Of a DNA stretch of 64,000 nucleotides, positions 43,529 to 51,993 are shown piece after piece. The stretch is from Microvirga sp. VF16 (GTDB lineage Bacteria; Pseudomonadota; Alphaproteobacteria; Rhizobiales; Beijerinckiaceae): positions 4,251,501 through 4,315,500 of the forward strand of contig NZ_CP069354.1 in NCBI RefSeq assembly GCF_016864375.1. The letters are read 5' to 3'. Made by a program: the position numbers and the translations under genes. How positions within the stretch are numbered: the stretch's first letter is position 1; each line of letters starts with the position of its first letter. The notes under the pieces are model-generated. The model worked only from the letters and a program-made list of their open reading frames with translations, did not search any database and was not told the DNA's origin.

Positions 43529-43852
43529 TCCTCCGCTTCGATTTGCAGCTCGACTTCAGGAGCGTTCGTTCAAACGCGCCGACGCGGCACGGGTCACTCC
43601 CATCTCTTGTCAAAAAATTTGCTCGCACGCGAAACGCAACATGATGACCGCGTTTAGGTCAAAACCGGCAACGCGCTTAATCAAGCAGAAGATTCTGCTG
43701 AGCTCCCCAAGCCGGCATCAGCGCCTTTATAAATACACGCCCTAGCAGGCTATACCTCGGCGGCGTGGCGAGCAAGCGGCGCGCTTGGAGGCGCCTCGTC
43801 CCTTGCCTCTCGCAGTCTCCACCATTCGACGCCCTGGCTGTGTCTCCGCGCC
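43529..43852. other. Non-coding gap between the P460 gene and ohrR
   Basis: These 324 bp contain no gene I can support. The P460 promoter must lie at its left edge (minus strand). A fairly AT-rich stretch occurs at about 43610-43740. No palindromic repeat was noted. Confidence 0.4.
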
Positions 43853-44350
43853 TCAGGATTCAGCCTGGGTGGCGCGCAGGAGATTGTCACGGATTCGTGC
43901 CACGGTCTTCTGCGTGGCGGGAAAGTCCGCTCCGAGCCCGATGGCGTCGACCAGCGCCGCGCCCGGATCCGTCTCGAGCAGTTGGCGGCCGGCCGGCGTC
44001 AGGCTGACCCGCACCTGCCGCTCGTCGGCGGGATCGCGGTGCCGCCGGATATAGCCGGTCGCCTCGAGCTTCTTGAGGATCGGCGTCAGCGTGTTGGATT
44101 CCAAATACAGCCTCTCGCCGAGGGCCCCGACGGTCTGGTCGTCCGCCTCGGACAGCGCCACCAGGGCGATGTATTGGGTGTAGGTCAGGCCAAGCTTGTC
44201 CAGGAGCGGCTTGTAGGCGCGGCCGAAGGCGAGGTTGGCCGAGTAGATCGCGAAGCACAGAAAATTCGACAGCTTCGGACCGTCGCCGCTGGCCTGCGGG
44301 GCCTCAGGCCGGGGCCTGGTGGGCGTCTTCGGTCTTGGGGTCTGGGGCAT
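43853..44350 (-). CDS. ohrR: MarR family regulator OhrR (organic hydroperoxide sensor)
   Basis: A 165-residue MarR-fold repressor. The sensing region reads LSNFLCFAIYSANLAFGRAY with C32 at the position of the peroxide-reactive cysteine of OhrR. LGLTYTQYIALVAL and the winged helix LYLESNTLTPILKKLEATGYI with RDPADERQVRVSLT follow. The first 25 residues form a Pro/Arg-rich leader. It represses ohr until oxidised by organic hydroperoxides. It is divergent from ohr, with a large palindrome between. Confidence 0.93.
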   Translation of the reverse strand: MPQTPRPKTPTRPRPEAPQASGDGPKLSNFLCFAIYSANLAFGRAYKPLLDKLGLTYTQYIALVALSEADDQTVGALGERLYLESNTLTPILKKLEATGYIRRHRDPADERQVRVSLTPAGRQLLETDPGAALVDAIGLGADFPATQKTVARIRDNLLRATQAES

Positions 44351-44388
44351 GGGCCTCTCCGCGGGTGTCGCTGTTGCCCGAATATAAA

Positions 44389-44475
44389 TCGTATCCGATT
44401 AAATCGAAAGTGCTTGACATGCCTTTGCTCGGAGCGTATTTGCATCGCATCCGAATTAATCGGATACGATGCAAA
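44389..44475. promoter_or_regulatory. OhrR operators and ohr promoter
   Basis: A 37-bp near-perfect palindrome (44439-44475) has arms TTTGCATCG and CGATGCAAA around ATCCGAATTAATCGGATA. A half-like site CGTATCCGATTAAATCG lies at about 44389-44406, close to the ohrR start. A TTGACA (44414-44419) and TATTTG (44437-44442), 17 bp apart, form the likely ohr promoter, whose -10 overlaps the palindrome. This layout predicts OhrR repression of ohr and autorepression. Confidence 0.8.
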
Positions 44476-44496
44476 CGGCACAGAAAGGGTTTCATC

Positions 44497-44892
44497 ATGG
44501 CGGCGAACGTCCTCTTCACCGGAAAGACCCACAACGCCGGCGGCCGCAACGGCGGCACGCGCAGCAGTGACGGGTTCCTCGACCTCAAGCTGTCCCAGCC
44601 GCACCCGGCCGCCGAGAACCTGTTCGGCGCCGCCTGGTCGGCCTGCTACATTGGTGCGCTCGAGCTGGCCGCCGCCCAACGGAAGATCACCTTCCCGACC
44701 CTGCCGACGGTCGATACCGAGATCGACTTGGTCCGCGACGGCGGCGCCTATTTCCTGCAGGCCCGCCTCAACGTCAGCGTACCGGGGATCGAGCGCGAGG
44801 TCGCGCAGACGCTGATCGATGCGGCCCACGCGATCTGCCCGTACTCCAAGGCGACGCACGGCAACATCAACGTCGAGACCAATCTGCTCTGA
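44497..44892 (+). CDS. ohr: Organic hydroperoxide resistance protein Ohr
   Basis: A 131-residue OsmC/Ohr peroxidase that reduces organic hydroperoxides using lipoylated partner proteins. The reactive and resolving cysteines are C50 (WSACYIGAL) and C114 (AICPYSKAT). The N-terminal LFTGKTHNAGGRNG segment is typical of Ohr rather than OsmC. The ATG at 44497 has AAAGGG upstream; the longer frame would read through the operator. It is divergent from ohrR and followed by a hairpin terminator. Confidence 0.96.
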   Translation: MAANVLFTGKTHNAGGRNGGTRSSDGFLDLKLSQPHPAAENLFGAAWSACYIGALELAAAQRKITFPTLPTVDTEIDLVRDGGAYFLQARLNVSVPGIEREVAQTLIDAAHAICPYSKATHGNINVETNLL

Positions 44893-44902
44893 CCGGGATC
44901 GG

Positions 44903-44929
44903 CCGGGCCTGCCACCCAGGCAGGCCCGG
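44903..44929 (+). terminator. Hairpin terminator after ohr
   Basis: CCGGGCCTGCC and GGCAGGCCCGG arms with a five-base loop lie ten bases after the ohr stop. The T run after it is only two bases, so efficiency is uncertain. Confidence 0.6.
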
Positions 44930-44960
44930 TTCCCCGCGAACAAACCACACCGGGGATCTA

Positions 44961-45155
44961 CGCTACCGCATGCTGGGCGAGATGGACGAGCACGTCCCCC
45001 TGCCCCGTCACCCGATTACCCCGACATCGAGAAAAGGTCACAGCCTCCAAGAGCTGCGTGACGAACTCTTCGCCCATCTCGACCGCATCCAGCGCGAGGA
45101 AGGCTATGGCTGGGACGTGCGGGAATGGTGGTTCAAGGTTGGTGAGGGGATTTGA
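44961..45155 (+). pseudogene. Truncated copy of the 21613 HTH-family gene
   Basis: The frame encodes LRYRMLGEMDEHV, then a diverged spacer, then LQELRDELFAHLDRI and EEGYGWDVREWWF, matching the C-terminal 55 residues of the HTH protein at 21613. The DNA identity is high at both ends. The HTH part and the proline linker are missing. A 61-codon ATG-initiated reading exists, so an expressed short protein cannot be excluded, but truncation by rearrangement is simpler. Confidence 0.65.
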
Positions 45156-45351
45156 GGGAATGATGCGAGGTCCGAGACGTGAACATCAACGGACCTTTGC
45201 ACAGGCTCACCTGCCTTCCGGCGTTGACCCCTTCCTGACCTTCGCCAGATGACGGGACCCGGAAGCCCATGCGGGCGCCCCGCAGCGGTCCAAGCGACGC
45301 GTCGCTGTAGCAGATCCGGTTGCGAAGGACGCTTGACCCCGCAACTCCGGA

Positions 45352-45570
45352 TCACCCTTGTTGGCTTGAAGCGATGGGTTCCGTTCCATCCACCCAGGAT
45401 TGGGTAGCGGCCTCGCGGGCGGTCCGTTCGTCCTGGAAACCCTGATCCGTGCTCTTCTCGAACCCGCAGACGTGGCACTGTACAGAGGCGGTGAAGTACC
45501 CGTCTTTCGTGGCAACGCTCAGGACTGATGCCGCGTCACATGAACACTTTGGGCACGATGTCTGGACCAT
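45352..45570 (-). CDS. Small protein with paired CxxC motifs
   Basis: A 72-residue protein, MVQTSCPKCSCDAASVLSVA at its start. Two Cys pairs (CPKC near residue 6 and CHVCGF near residue 32) suggest a zinc-ribbon; the second half is polar with TAREAATQSWVDG, a phage-like or restriction-alleviation-like pattern in similar small zinc proteins. AAAGGACC precedes the ATG at 45570, preferred over upstream ATGs. It stands alone, with about 200 bp from the preceding fragment. Confidence 0.6.
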   Translation of the reverse strand: MVQTSCPKCSCDAASVLSVATKDGYFTASVQCHVCGFEKSTDQGFQDERTAREAATQSWVDGTEPIASSQQG

Positions 45571-45933
45571 ATGGTCCTTTCTCTCCATAGCGAGGGCCGT
45601 CAGGAAGCGAGAGTATCGCATATGGTCCGGAAGTGTAGCTCAGGGCGCCGCGACAAATTTGTGCAGCGCAAAATGAGACCGGTTTTTCGGGTATGCCGTC
45701 CGGTGAGGCTTACTGCCAGACCACTCGGCGAGAGCCTGATTTTCAGGCGCTAGTCTTGCCTCGAACGACATGACGTCTCAGAAAGCAAATGTGTTGCCTA
45801 ACCAATAGGCAAAAGCACACATTATCAGCGGTTGGCGAACCAAGAAAGGGCATTCAAGTGGTTCCTGCCTAGTCACTGTGCAGGTCTACTGGGCGTGGAC
45901 CAATGCCCAAGCAATAAGCCAAGCGAGCAAGAT
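45571..45933. other. Gap between the zinc-ribbon gene and the BTLCP gene
   Basis: Contains no clear gene. The BTLCP frame is open back to a TTG at 45832. A patch with several AT-rich stretches (45760-45830) might carry the BTLCP promoter; no consensus was recognised. Confidence 0.4.
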
Positions 45934-46620
45934 ATGCACCGGAATGCATCGAGGCGGCGTCGCGCCCAAGAGGAGACGTGTGTCTATCGTGTCCTGAGGC
46001 GGGCCAGCCAGGCAGCCGCTGTTCTGTGTCTCTGGGGCGCCCACCCTGTCCTCGCCGGGACGCCCGAACCCGCTCCTGTGGCGCCGCCAATCGTCAGCGA
46101 GGATCTTCGCTCTTCCGGAGAAGCCGGACCGACCTTGGCTTGGATGCAGTTCTGCGATCAGCATCCACGGGAGTGCTCGATCGATTCCTCCGAGCCGGAC
46201 ACCATCCCGCTGACCGACGGCACCTGGTCCTCTCTTCAGGAGGTCAACAAGCACGTCAACCGAACGATAGCGGCGGTGCCGGACCAGGATCACTGGGGTG
46301 TGGTGGATCGCTGGGATTATCCGGACGACGGGCTTGGAGACTGCGAGGACATGCAACTGCTCAAGCGCAAGCTCCTGGTTGAACGGGGACTGCCGCAACG
46401 GGCGATGCGCATGACTGTCGTCATCGATGAACTGGGCGCCGGGCATGCCGTGTTGAGGGTGCGCACGGATCTCGGCGATCTCATCCTGGACAACAAGAGG
46501 GATGCCGTTCTGCCCTGGCAGCAAACAGGTTACGTCTACGTCAAGGGTGAGGGAGCGGAGGGCAAGGCCTGGGTCTGGTTCGGGGATCGGATCGCACCTA
46601 CCGCGACCGCAGCCAAGTAA
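45934..46620 (+). CDS. Bacterial transglutaminase-like cysteine peptidase (BTLCP)
   Basis: A 228-residue exported papain-fold enzyme. The catalytic triad appears as C137 (GDCEDM), H171 (GHAVLRVRT) and D186 (LILDN). The N-terminus is Arg-rich with a hydrophobic stretch ending near HPVLAG, a likely signal peptide. LapG of the Lap adhesin system is a member of this family, but the usual LapD partner is not beside it. The start is uncertain; a TTG at 45832 would add 34 residues. Palindromic repeat copy D begins about 60 bp downstream. Confidence 0.85.
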   Translation: MHRNASRRRRAQEETCVYRVLRRASQAAAVLCLWGAHPVLAGTPEPAPVAPPIVSEDLRSSGEAGPTLAWMQFCDQHPRECSIDSSEPDTIPLTDGTWSSLQEVNKHVNRTIAAVPDQDHWGVVDRWDYPDDGLGDCEDMQLLKRKLLVERGLPQRAMRMTVVIDELGAGHAVLRVRTDLGDLILDNKRDAVLPWQQTGYVYVKGEGAEGKAWVWFGDRIAPTATAAK

Positions 46621-46683
46621 CGGCCGTTCCGGCAATTCGCGGGTGGGGACTGTCAGCACGACGTCGGGTGTTTCCCCACGCTA

Positions 46684-46833
46684 GAGCATCGGACCCAAAA
46701 GTGGACCCACTTTTGGGTCCGATGCTCAATCCCTTAAGCGGCGCATCGTTGATGCGGAACCGGAGGTCCGCGTCAGCGAAAACCGGATCCACTTTTCACT
46801 GGCGTGGCCCTCCGGGTCCGCACGATGCGCTAA
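46684..46833 (-). repeat. Bipartite palindromic repeat, copy D
   Basis: Same orientation as copy C. AGCATCGGACCCAAAAGTGG...GGTCCGATGCT opens it (46684-46727), followed by GCGCATCGTTGATGCGG...CGCACGATGCGC (46740-46830) with a 40-bp insert between the arms. It starts at CTAG and ends in the stop codon (complement of CTA) of the next minus-strand gene. Confidence 0.85.
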
Positions 46834-47135
46834 ACGTTCCTTCGCCTGAAGAAGACGACGTTGGCGCTGGTCTCAAGCACCTTCTGGAGTTGCGACAGCT
46901 CCATGAACGCGTGGGCGCGGTACAGCCGCCACATCGGGCTGACCACCTCTTGGAAGGGGACTTCCGGGTTGGATGTCCACCAGGAATCCCACTCCTCGGC
47001 GGTGAAGTCGTCGCCGTACGCGTGCGTCACACTCAGGTCCGGATCGAAGCCATCGTCGACGCAGAGAGCCTTCGCCCTGGCCCTGATCTGGCTGTCCATG
47101 ATGTCGGAGGTTTCCTGGGCCCGCGCGTACAACAT
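46830..47135 (-). CDS. Protein of unknown function
   Basis: A 101-residue acidic protein: MLYARAQETSDIMDSQIRAR opens it, then a Trp-rich middle (EEWDSWWTSNPEVPFQEV) and a helical end MWRLYRAHAFMELSQLQKVL. I recognise no family. GGGGAG lies six bases before the ATG at 47135; upstream in-frame extension lacks a ribosome site. The stop codon TAG is formed at the edge of palindromic repeat copy D. Confidence 0.55.
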   Translation of the reverse strand: MLYARAQETSDIMDSQIRARAKALCVDDGFDPDLSVTHAYGDDFTAEEWDSWWTSNPEVPFQEVVSPMWRLYRAHAFMELSQLQKVLETSANVVFFRRRNV

Positions 47136-47838
47136 GATCACTCCCCAATCGGCTTGGATGAGGGGAGAGGTTGGCTGCGCTGCTCCATGCAGCGAGTCAG
47201 CTCTTGGATGATCCAGCGTCTGGCCTGGCGTTTTGAGGATCGTGTCATGGTGACCTCCTGCGATGTCACCAGGATCGCTCGAAACAGCCCGTCCTTCCGT
47301 GACCGGGGCCACACATGGCTTGTGCGAAAGCGATCGCAGTCATTCCTGTGGTGAAGCGGCTCAGAGGAAAGGGTTTCCTTTGGTCCTTCCCGACTTGGCG
47401 AGCGACCTCCCGGCCTGACCGTGCAGAGGTCAGGCGTCGCTGGCCGGCCCCACGAGGTGGCCCGGGATCAATGTTAGTGAATGATTGGTCGTGGCGTCGG
47501 CGATTGGCGTCCTTCTGGTCGGCGACACGATAAACCTTCTTGGTTGTCTTGTTATGATCCTGGCCAGCATCGCCGTCCTGCAATTTGTGGGGCGGCGAGT
47601 CAGGATCTAGGTCGGCTCCTGGCATCGGGCTGACCTTATCAAGATTTCTGGATTGGCATCGTGAGCGGACTTTCATTTGGTCCGCTTAACGTTACGCTTT
47701 GACCCTGTGCCCGCGCAGGGTTCCGGCAAGGCTGCGCTGATTGACATTCTGGGTTTGCGGGGGCGAATATGACGCGCCTCTCCCGCAGGAAGTTGCTCAC
47801 GCCCGGGGCGGGGCGGCAGCCGTTGCGGGTCGATCGTC
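47136..47838. other. Gap between the unknown gene and the EamA gene
   Basis: About 700 bp without a credible gene. Open frames of up to 137 codons occur on both strands but have no good start site or familiar sequence. The middle (about 47400-47650) has lower GC than its flanks. It may be a decayed gene; nothing could be matched. Confidence 0.4.
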
Positions 47839-48738
47839 ATGCAAGAGATCGCCATTGAGCCGGGTGCTGTCAGCCGCCGCTGGCGCGGCGTTGCACTGGT
47901 GGCGGGTGCAGCTGCTGTCTGGAGCATCGCCGGGATAATTACGCGGCTCACCGCGACGGACGTCTGGACCACGCTTTTCTGGCGGTCCATCTTTGCCGCT
48001 GCCTTTCTGTGCTGCTATATCGCGTTCAAGGAGCAGGGCGATTGGCGGGTTGTGGTCAAGCGTTTCGGCTGGCCGAGCCTCGGCATTGCGGTGACTTTTG
48101 CGGCGGCAATGATCTCTTTCATTACCGCGCTGTATGAAACGACAGTCGCCAACGTCCTGTTCATCCAGGCAACGGCACCCTTCTTCGCGGCTCTTGGCGC
48201 CTGGCTCCTCATGCGCGAGCGGGTACTTATTCGCACCCTGATGGCGATCTCGCTGGCGCTTTTCGGCGTCGGCATCATGATCTCGGATTCAGCTCAGAGC
48301 GGCCGCTTGCTCGGGGATCTTCTGTCGGTGGTGGTCGCTGTCTGTTTGGCGGCCACCATTGTCGTCGCCCGGCTTTATCCGGACTTGCAGATGACAGACG
48401 CGCTGTGCGCCGCATGCCTGATCACCGCTCTCGTCACCGCACCGCTTGCAAGTCCCCTACAGGTGTCGCTGAACGATCTCATGCTGTTTGCCATCTTTGG
48501 GATCTGTCAGATGGGTCTCGGGCTCGTCATGTTTTCGGCCGGCGTGCAGCGGATTCCCGCAGCGGAAGCGGGCCTTGCGTCCGTCCTGGAAACTGTCCTG
48601 GCGCCGATCTGGGTATGGCTGGCAGTCGGTGAAGTGCCCGGCCGACTTGCGCTGGTCGGCGGCGGAATCGTTATGATCGCGGTGCTCGGCCATTTGGTCG
48701 CCGAGCGGATCGATGAGCTCCGACACAGAATGGCCTGA
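47839..48738 (+). CDS. EamA/DMT family transporter
   Basis: A 299-residue protein with ten helices in two EamA repeats. Features include VALVAGAAAVWSIAGIITRLTAT-like helix 1, RSIFAAAFLCCYIA, ATAPFFAALGAWLLMRERV and EAGLASVLETVLAPIWVWL. DMT proteins export metabolites such as amino acids; the substrate is unknown. It differs clearly from the EamA gene at 19847. No adjacent regulator was found. Confidence 0.88.
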   Translation: MQEIAIEPGAVSRRWRGVALVAGAAAVWSIAGIITRLTATDVWTTLFWRSIFAAAFLCCYIAFKEQGDWRVVVKRFGWPSLGIAVTFAAAMISFITALYETTVANVLFIQATAPFFAALGAWLLMRERVLIRTLMAISLALFGVGIMISDSAQSGRLLGDLLSVVVAVCLAATIVVARLYPDLQMTDALCAACLITALVTAPLASPLQVSLNDLMLFAIFGICQMGLGLVMFSAGVQRIPAAEAGLASVLETVLAPIWVWLAVGEVPGRLALVGGGIVMIAVLGHLVAERIDELRHRMA

Positions 48739-49276
48739 GCATGATCTTCAAGCCGGCCTTTTGCGGCTGGGCCTTGTCACAGGGAGCAGATGACGAGCTG
48801 GGTCGCTTAGCGGTACATCGAGTAGCTTCAATGTCGGCTTGTGGCACATCTGAGACATCACGCATTGGTCGGCTTGTGAGCGGCATGCGGACTTTCCGCA
48901 GGATAACACAGCGAACCTTCCTTGAAGGCCGCATCGGACCAACGCGGACACTGGAGCGAGAAGCCCTGCATGCTGTTTTCGGCTCCCGCAAATGGTGCCG
49001 CATACGGGTGAGAGACGGCGCACATCCTACGCCACAATCATCAGGTCTATGTGCGTAGCGGTCTGAAGCCCGCGCGAACCTCTTCTGAAAAGAGTCCAAC
49101 CCTTCCCGGGTCGCGAAGTGGCCGCCTCCGGGAAGCTGGCTATAGCGAAGGAGCCTTGGATAGGCCCGCTTGATCTAGCGCATCGTGCGGCCCCAGAGGG
49201 CCGCGCCGAACGATACGCCACTTATAGGAGGGAGCATCGGATCCACTCCAGCGATCAAGGGGCTCTGCGGCGCCGA
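48739..49276. other. Gap with degraded repeat sequences
   Basis: No gene can be supported in these 538 bp. A 15-bp string TGGCACATCTGAGAC (48842-48856) also occurs at 30042-30056, next to the IS481 element. Palindromic repeat copy E lies at its end. A minus-strand frame (48748-49023) has no good start. Confidence 0.4.
49178..49250 (+). repeat. Bipartite palindromic repeat, copy E (degenerate)
   Basis: CTAGCGCATCGTGCGG...GAACGATACGCC (first hairpin, decayed) followed by GAGCATCGGATCCACTCC, a broken second hairpin without its closing arm. It has the same start, CTAGCGCATCG, as copy F. Confidence 0.6.
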
Positions 49277-49483
49277 TCAGACTTCATGGCCTTGATTGCG
49301 TCGAACGATCTTGAGCACGAGCAGGACCGCGCCTGCTGCGGCTGCGAGGAGTCCGAGGACGATCAGTCCGGTCGAGTCCCCGCTGTAGCCCAGCGTCATG
49401 AGCGCGAGGCCGCAGATGAGGAGGAGAACGCCTCCGAGCTTCTTGATCAGCAGGACGGGCTTGTCGTCTGTATCGTAGGCCAT
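49277..49483 (-). CDS. Small two-helix membrane protein
   Basis: A 68-residue protein with a short charged N-terminus (MAYDTDDKPVLL) and two hydrophobic helices (about 14-33 and 38-58), ending KIVRRNQGHEV. GAGGGA is nine bases before the ATG. No family is recognised. It is bracketed by palindromic repeats E and F, which together isolate it from its neighbours. Confidence 0.65.
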   Translation of the reverse strand: MAYDTDDKPVLLIKKLGGVLLLICGLALMTLGYSGDSTGLIVLGLLAAAAGAVLLVLKIVRRNQGHEV

Positions 49484-49506
49484 GGCGCATCCCTCCGCAT
49501 GAGACT

Positions 49507-49613
49507 AGCGCATCGTGCAGACCCGAAGGGCCGCGGAAACGACGCGCACATCAAAGAAAAGAGCATCGGATCGATCCCAAAAGTGCAAATCCACTTTTCG
49601 ATCCGAGGCTCTA
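49507..49613 (+). repeat. Bipartite palindromic repeat, copy F
   Basis: CTAGCGCATCGTGCAGACC... (first, partly decayed hairpin), then GAGCATCGGATCGATCCCAA...TTTTCGATCCGAGGCTCTAG. It begins and ends with CTAG, which suggests that CTAG marks the natural boundaries of the element. Orientation is that of copies A and B. Confidence 0.75.
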
Positions 49614-49681
49614 GACGTGCAACGGCCAACCCTGGGCAAAGGTTCGAAAGCGCCCGGAGCATCGAGACCTATCGAAACAGA

Positions 49682-50044
49682 TTAGGAGGCGGACAGAGCC
49701 TGCTGCAGCTGGGCAGGGTCGATTGCCACCTTCAGAACGGTTCCGCCGAAGTCCAGGACGAGGACGGGTCTTTCGCCGCTCTGCTCGACCCGTGTGCTCA
49801 AAGGCTGCACCGGCACGCTTTTGGCATGGTTCGGCCCGGCATCTGCGGCAAAGGTCCGGGGCGGCTTGTCCCGGTGGGTTCGCACCATCTCGTTGAGCAG
49901 ATCCGTCACGATGGGGGTGGAATCCACCGCGCCGAGGAGAACCTCGTATTCCTTGCCCGTATCGGCACGAATGCCCAGAGCGATGATCGCGCCGTCATCC
50001 GACACCTGGACCCGCCACGCCTTTGAACCAATCCGCTTGACCAA
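49682..50044 (-). CDS. Protein of unknown function
   Basis: A 120-residue protein with mixed alpha/beta character (AWRVQVSDDGAIIALGIRAD, VLLGAVDSTPIVTDLLNEMV, PVLVLDFGGTVLKVAIDPAQLQQ). I recognise no family. No ATG is well placed: the frame continues upstream without a credible methionine, and a TTG at 50044 preceded by GGGAGG is the best start I can find. Coding is supported by composition only. Confidence 0.45.
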   Translation of the reverse strand: MVKRIGSKAWRVQVSDDGAIIALGIRADTGKEYEVLLGAVDSTPIVTDLLNEMVRTHRDKPPRTFAADAGPNHAKSVPVQPLSTRVEQSGERPVLVLDFGGTVLKVAIDPAQLQQALSAS

Positions 50045-50305
50045 AACCCGGTTCCTCCCACTGCACCGCCCATCCGGCGCGGCCCGGATCGATTCGCCAC
50101 GGCAATGCGTGAGCCGACCGGGCCGATGAACTCCTTCGGCTTTTGCGAAGCGATTCAACGTTTCACCAAGCCGATACGATCACCGATAGCCTGCCGGACC
50201 GTCTCTCTGTCAATCCCAGCAGCCCCATGACAACCCCGAGATGCCCAATCGAGGCGCCGCCTTGTGCGAAGCCAGGGCACTCATGGGCACTCACGGCCCT
50301 GGCGC

Positions 50306-51367
50306 TCAATACGGATCAGCCTCCATATGACCGTTCGACTGAGTGCGCATTTGCGTCGGCGTGAGGCCGGTCCACCGTCTGAAGGAATTCGTGAAGGCAC
50401 TGGTCTCCTGAAAGCCCAGCAGCCAGGCAATCCGCGAAACCGAGAGGCCTGGATCCTTGAGGTAGTGATGCGCCAGGTTGAGCCGGACCCTCTCCAGAAT
50501 GGCGGTGAAACTCAGGTGCTCCTCCGCCAAACGCCGCGCCAATGTCCGCCGGCTCATGCCGAGGGCTCGCGCGACGTCGTCCACCCGTGCCCTGCCATGC
50601 GGCAACAATGGCGCGATGGCGTTCTCCACGCGGGCCTGGAACGATCCTTCGAGCCGCTCGTGCTGGGCCAGGGCGTCCTCACATTGCCTGACGAGGACCT
50701 TGTTCAGGTAGGGATCGGCGTTTGGCAGCCGAAGCTGGGCTACGCCGCGTGCGAAGGCGACCTCGTCCGCACCGGCACCAAAGGCAATGGAACAGCTGAC
50801 GAATTCCTCGATGGCTGTCGATCTCGCGCAGCGAGGGTGGGTCACGGACATGCGGATGGGGCTGATGTCGCGGCCCGTCAGGCGGCGGCAGATCCGCACC
50901 ATGGCCGTCATCCAGAATTCCATCTGGTGCCGGTCCACGTGCCGTGGAATGCCGGCATAGTTGAAGCGGATCCCAGCCATGGTCCCGGATATGTAACGCA
51001 GCACAATGCTTTCGTTGGCGATAGAGCAATACCGTTCGGCCCGGGTCAGAGCGTCGCCAAGAGCCTCGGACGAGGCGAGAACGTAATAGAGCAGTTCGGC
51101 CTGTCGGAGATCGAATTCCTGGGCCAGATGAAATCCGAGAAGATCATCCTGCAGCGCATCCGCGGCCAGATTCAGGAGCATGACTTGCCCGTCCGCCGCC
51201 AGCCAGGCATCGGGATCGTCGATCTTTGCAGATGTGATTCCGGTCTGGTCGAGAAGAGGAGCAGGATCGATGCCGGCCGCGACGAGGCGAGCGATGGCAA
51301 GTCTGGTCATGAGTCCGCCCGCACTGGGAGGCACGTTACGGTGTGTTCGCCCGGATGACCGCATCAT
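50306..51367 (-). CDS. AraC family transcriptional regulator
   Basis: A 353-residue regulator. An N-terminal effector domain of the type found in OruR/VirS-like proteins (about 20-215, SAGGLMTRLAIARLVAAGID) is followed by two AraC helix-turn-helices (about 255-345): DDVARALGMSRRTLARRLAEE and VSRIAWLLGFQETSAFTNSFRRWTG, the latter in the usual C-terminal signature position. The start is uncertain among ATGs at 51430, 51367, 51364 and 51310; I chose 51367 because the SAGGLMTR region is normally inside the protein. No target operon is adjacent. Confidence 0.88.
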   Translation of the reverse strand: MMRSSGRTHRNVPPSAGGLMTRLAIARLVAAGIDPAPLLDQTGITSAKIDDPDAWLAADGQVMLLNLAADALQDDLLGFHLAQEFDLRQAELLYYVLASSEALGDALTRAERYCSIANESIVLRYISGTMAGIRFNYAGIPRHVDRHQMEFWMTAMVRICRRLTGRDISPIRMSVTHPRCARSTAIEEFVSCSIAFGAGADEVAFARGVAQLRLPNADPYLNKVLVRQCEDALAQHERLEGSFQARVENAIAPLLPHGRARVDDVARALGMSRRTLARRLAEEHLSFTAILERVRLNLAHHYLKDPGLSVSRIAWLLGFQETSAFTNSFRRWTGLTPTQMRTQSNGHMEADPY

Positions 51368-51567
51368 TCGCCCACGAAGATCCGCGTCGGCGGCATGCTG
51401 GTGACCCCATCCAACAAGCCTTTGTCCCACGATAGCAATTCATTCGCAGGATGTCTCGGCTATCAACGCTGCCATCGACATCATGGGCAGGGACGGCTGC
51501 TGAATTGTGCAGTCCTGATGTGTTCGGCTGTTTGCCGCCGGTTGTCGCAAATCCGATGGAGAGTGGA

Positions 51568-51918
51568 ATGTCCCATCTACGCGCGATATGCGCGACCGAT
51601 GCCGTTTGTCCTGAGTTCAATCCCGACTGGATCGAACAGAAGATCATCCGCGCCTATGTTCAACTCGCCGCCGGACCGGATTACCTGGAGACCACCCGGA
51701 CAGTAACGGTTGCCCGCCTCGGCAGCTTCGAGATCAACCTGACAGAAGACATCGAGGCTGCGATGGCTGGCCTGCCGCGGTTCTGGCTAAAACTGCGGTC
51801 GCGGACGAACGACGCGGAGATCGACAGCATCGGCTGGCATGAGTTCGACGAAGACGAACTGGCTGCCGCCGTCGCGTTCGTCTGGGAAGTCGCTCATCGC
51901 CTGCAGACGCTGCATTGA
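51568..51918 (+). CDS. Protein of unknown function
   Basis: A 116-residue acidic protein. It begins MSHLRAICATDAVCPEFNPD; features are YVQLAAGPDYLETTRTVTVARLG and a C-terminal helix WHEFDEDELAAAVAFVWEVAHRL. I recognise no family. GGAG lies seven bases before the ATG at 51568, and an alternative ATG lies four codons earlier. The gene is divergent from the AraC regulator, so the two might be functionally related. Confidence 0.55.
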   Translation: MSHLRAICATDAVCPEFNPDWIEQKIIRAYVQLAAGPDYLETTRTVTVARLGSFEINLTEDIEAAMAGLPRFWLKLRSRTNDAEIDSIGWHEFDEDELAAAVAFVWEVAHRLQTLH

Positions 51919-51993
51919 CCGAACCGGTCGCGACACTTTCGGGGTTAGCCGGGACTCTCGGCAACCCGTGATCAATCTCTTGGGAATGGCACG

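Noticed and set aside
47266..47676. 136-codon minus-strand frame in the gap before the EamA gene
   Set aside because: No start signal, no recognisable product, and low-complexity polar composition.
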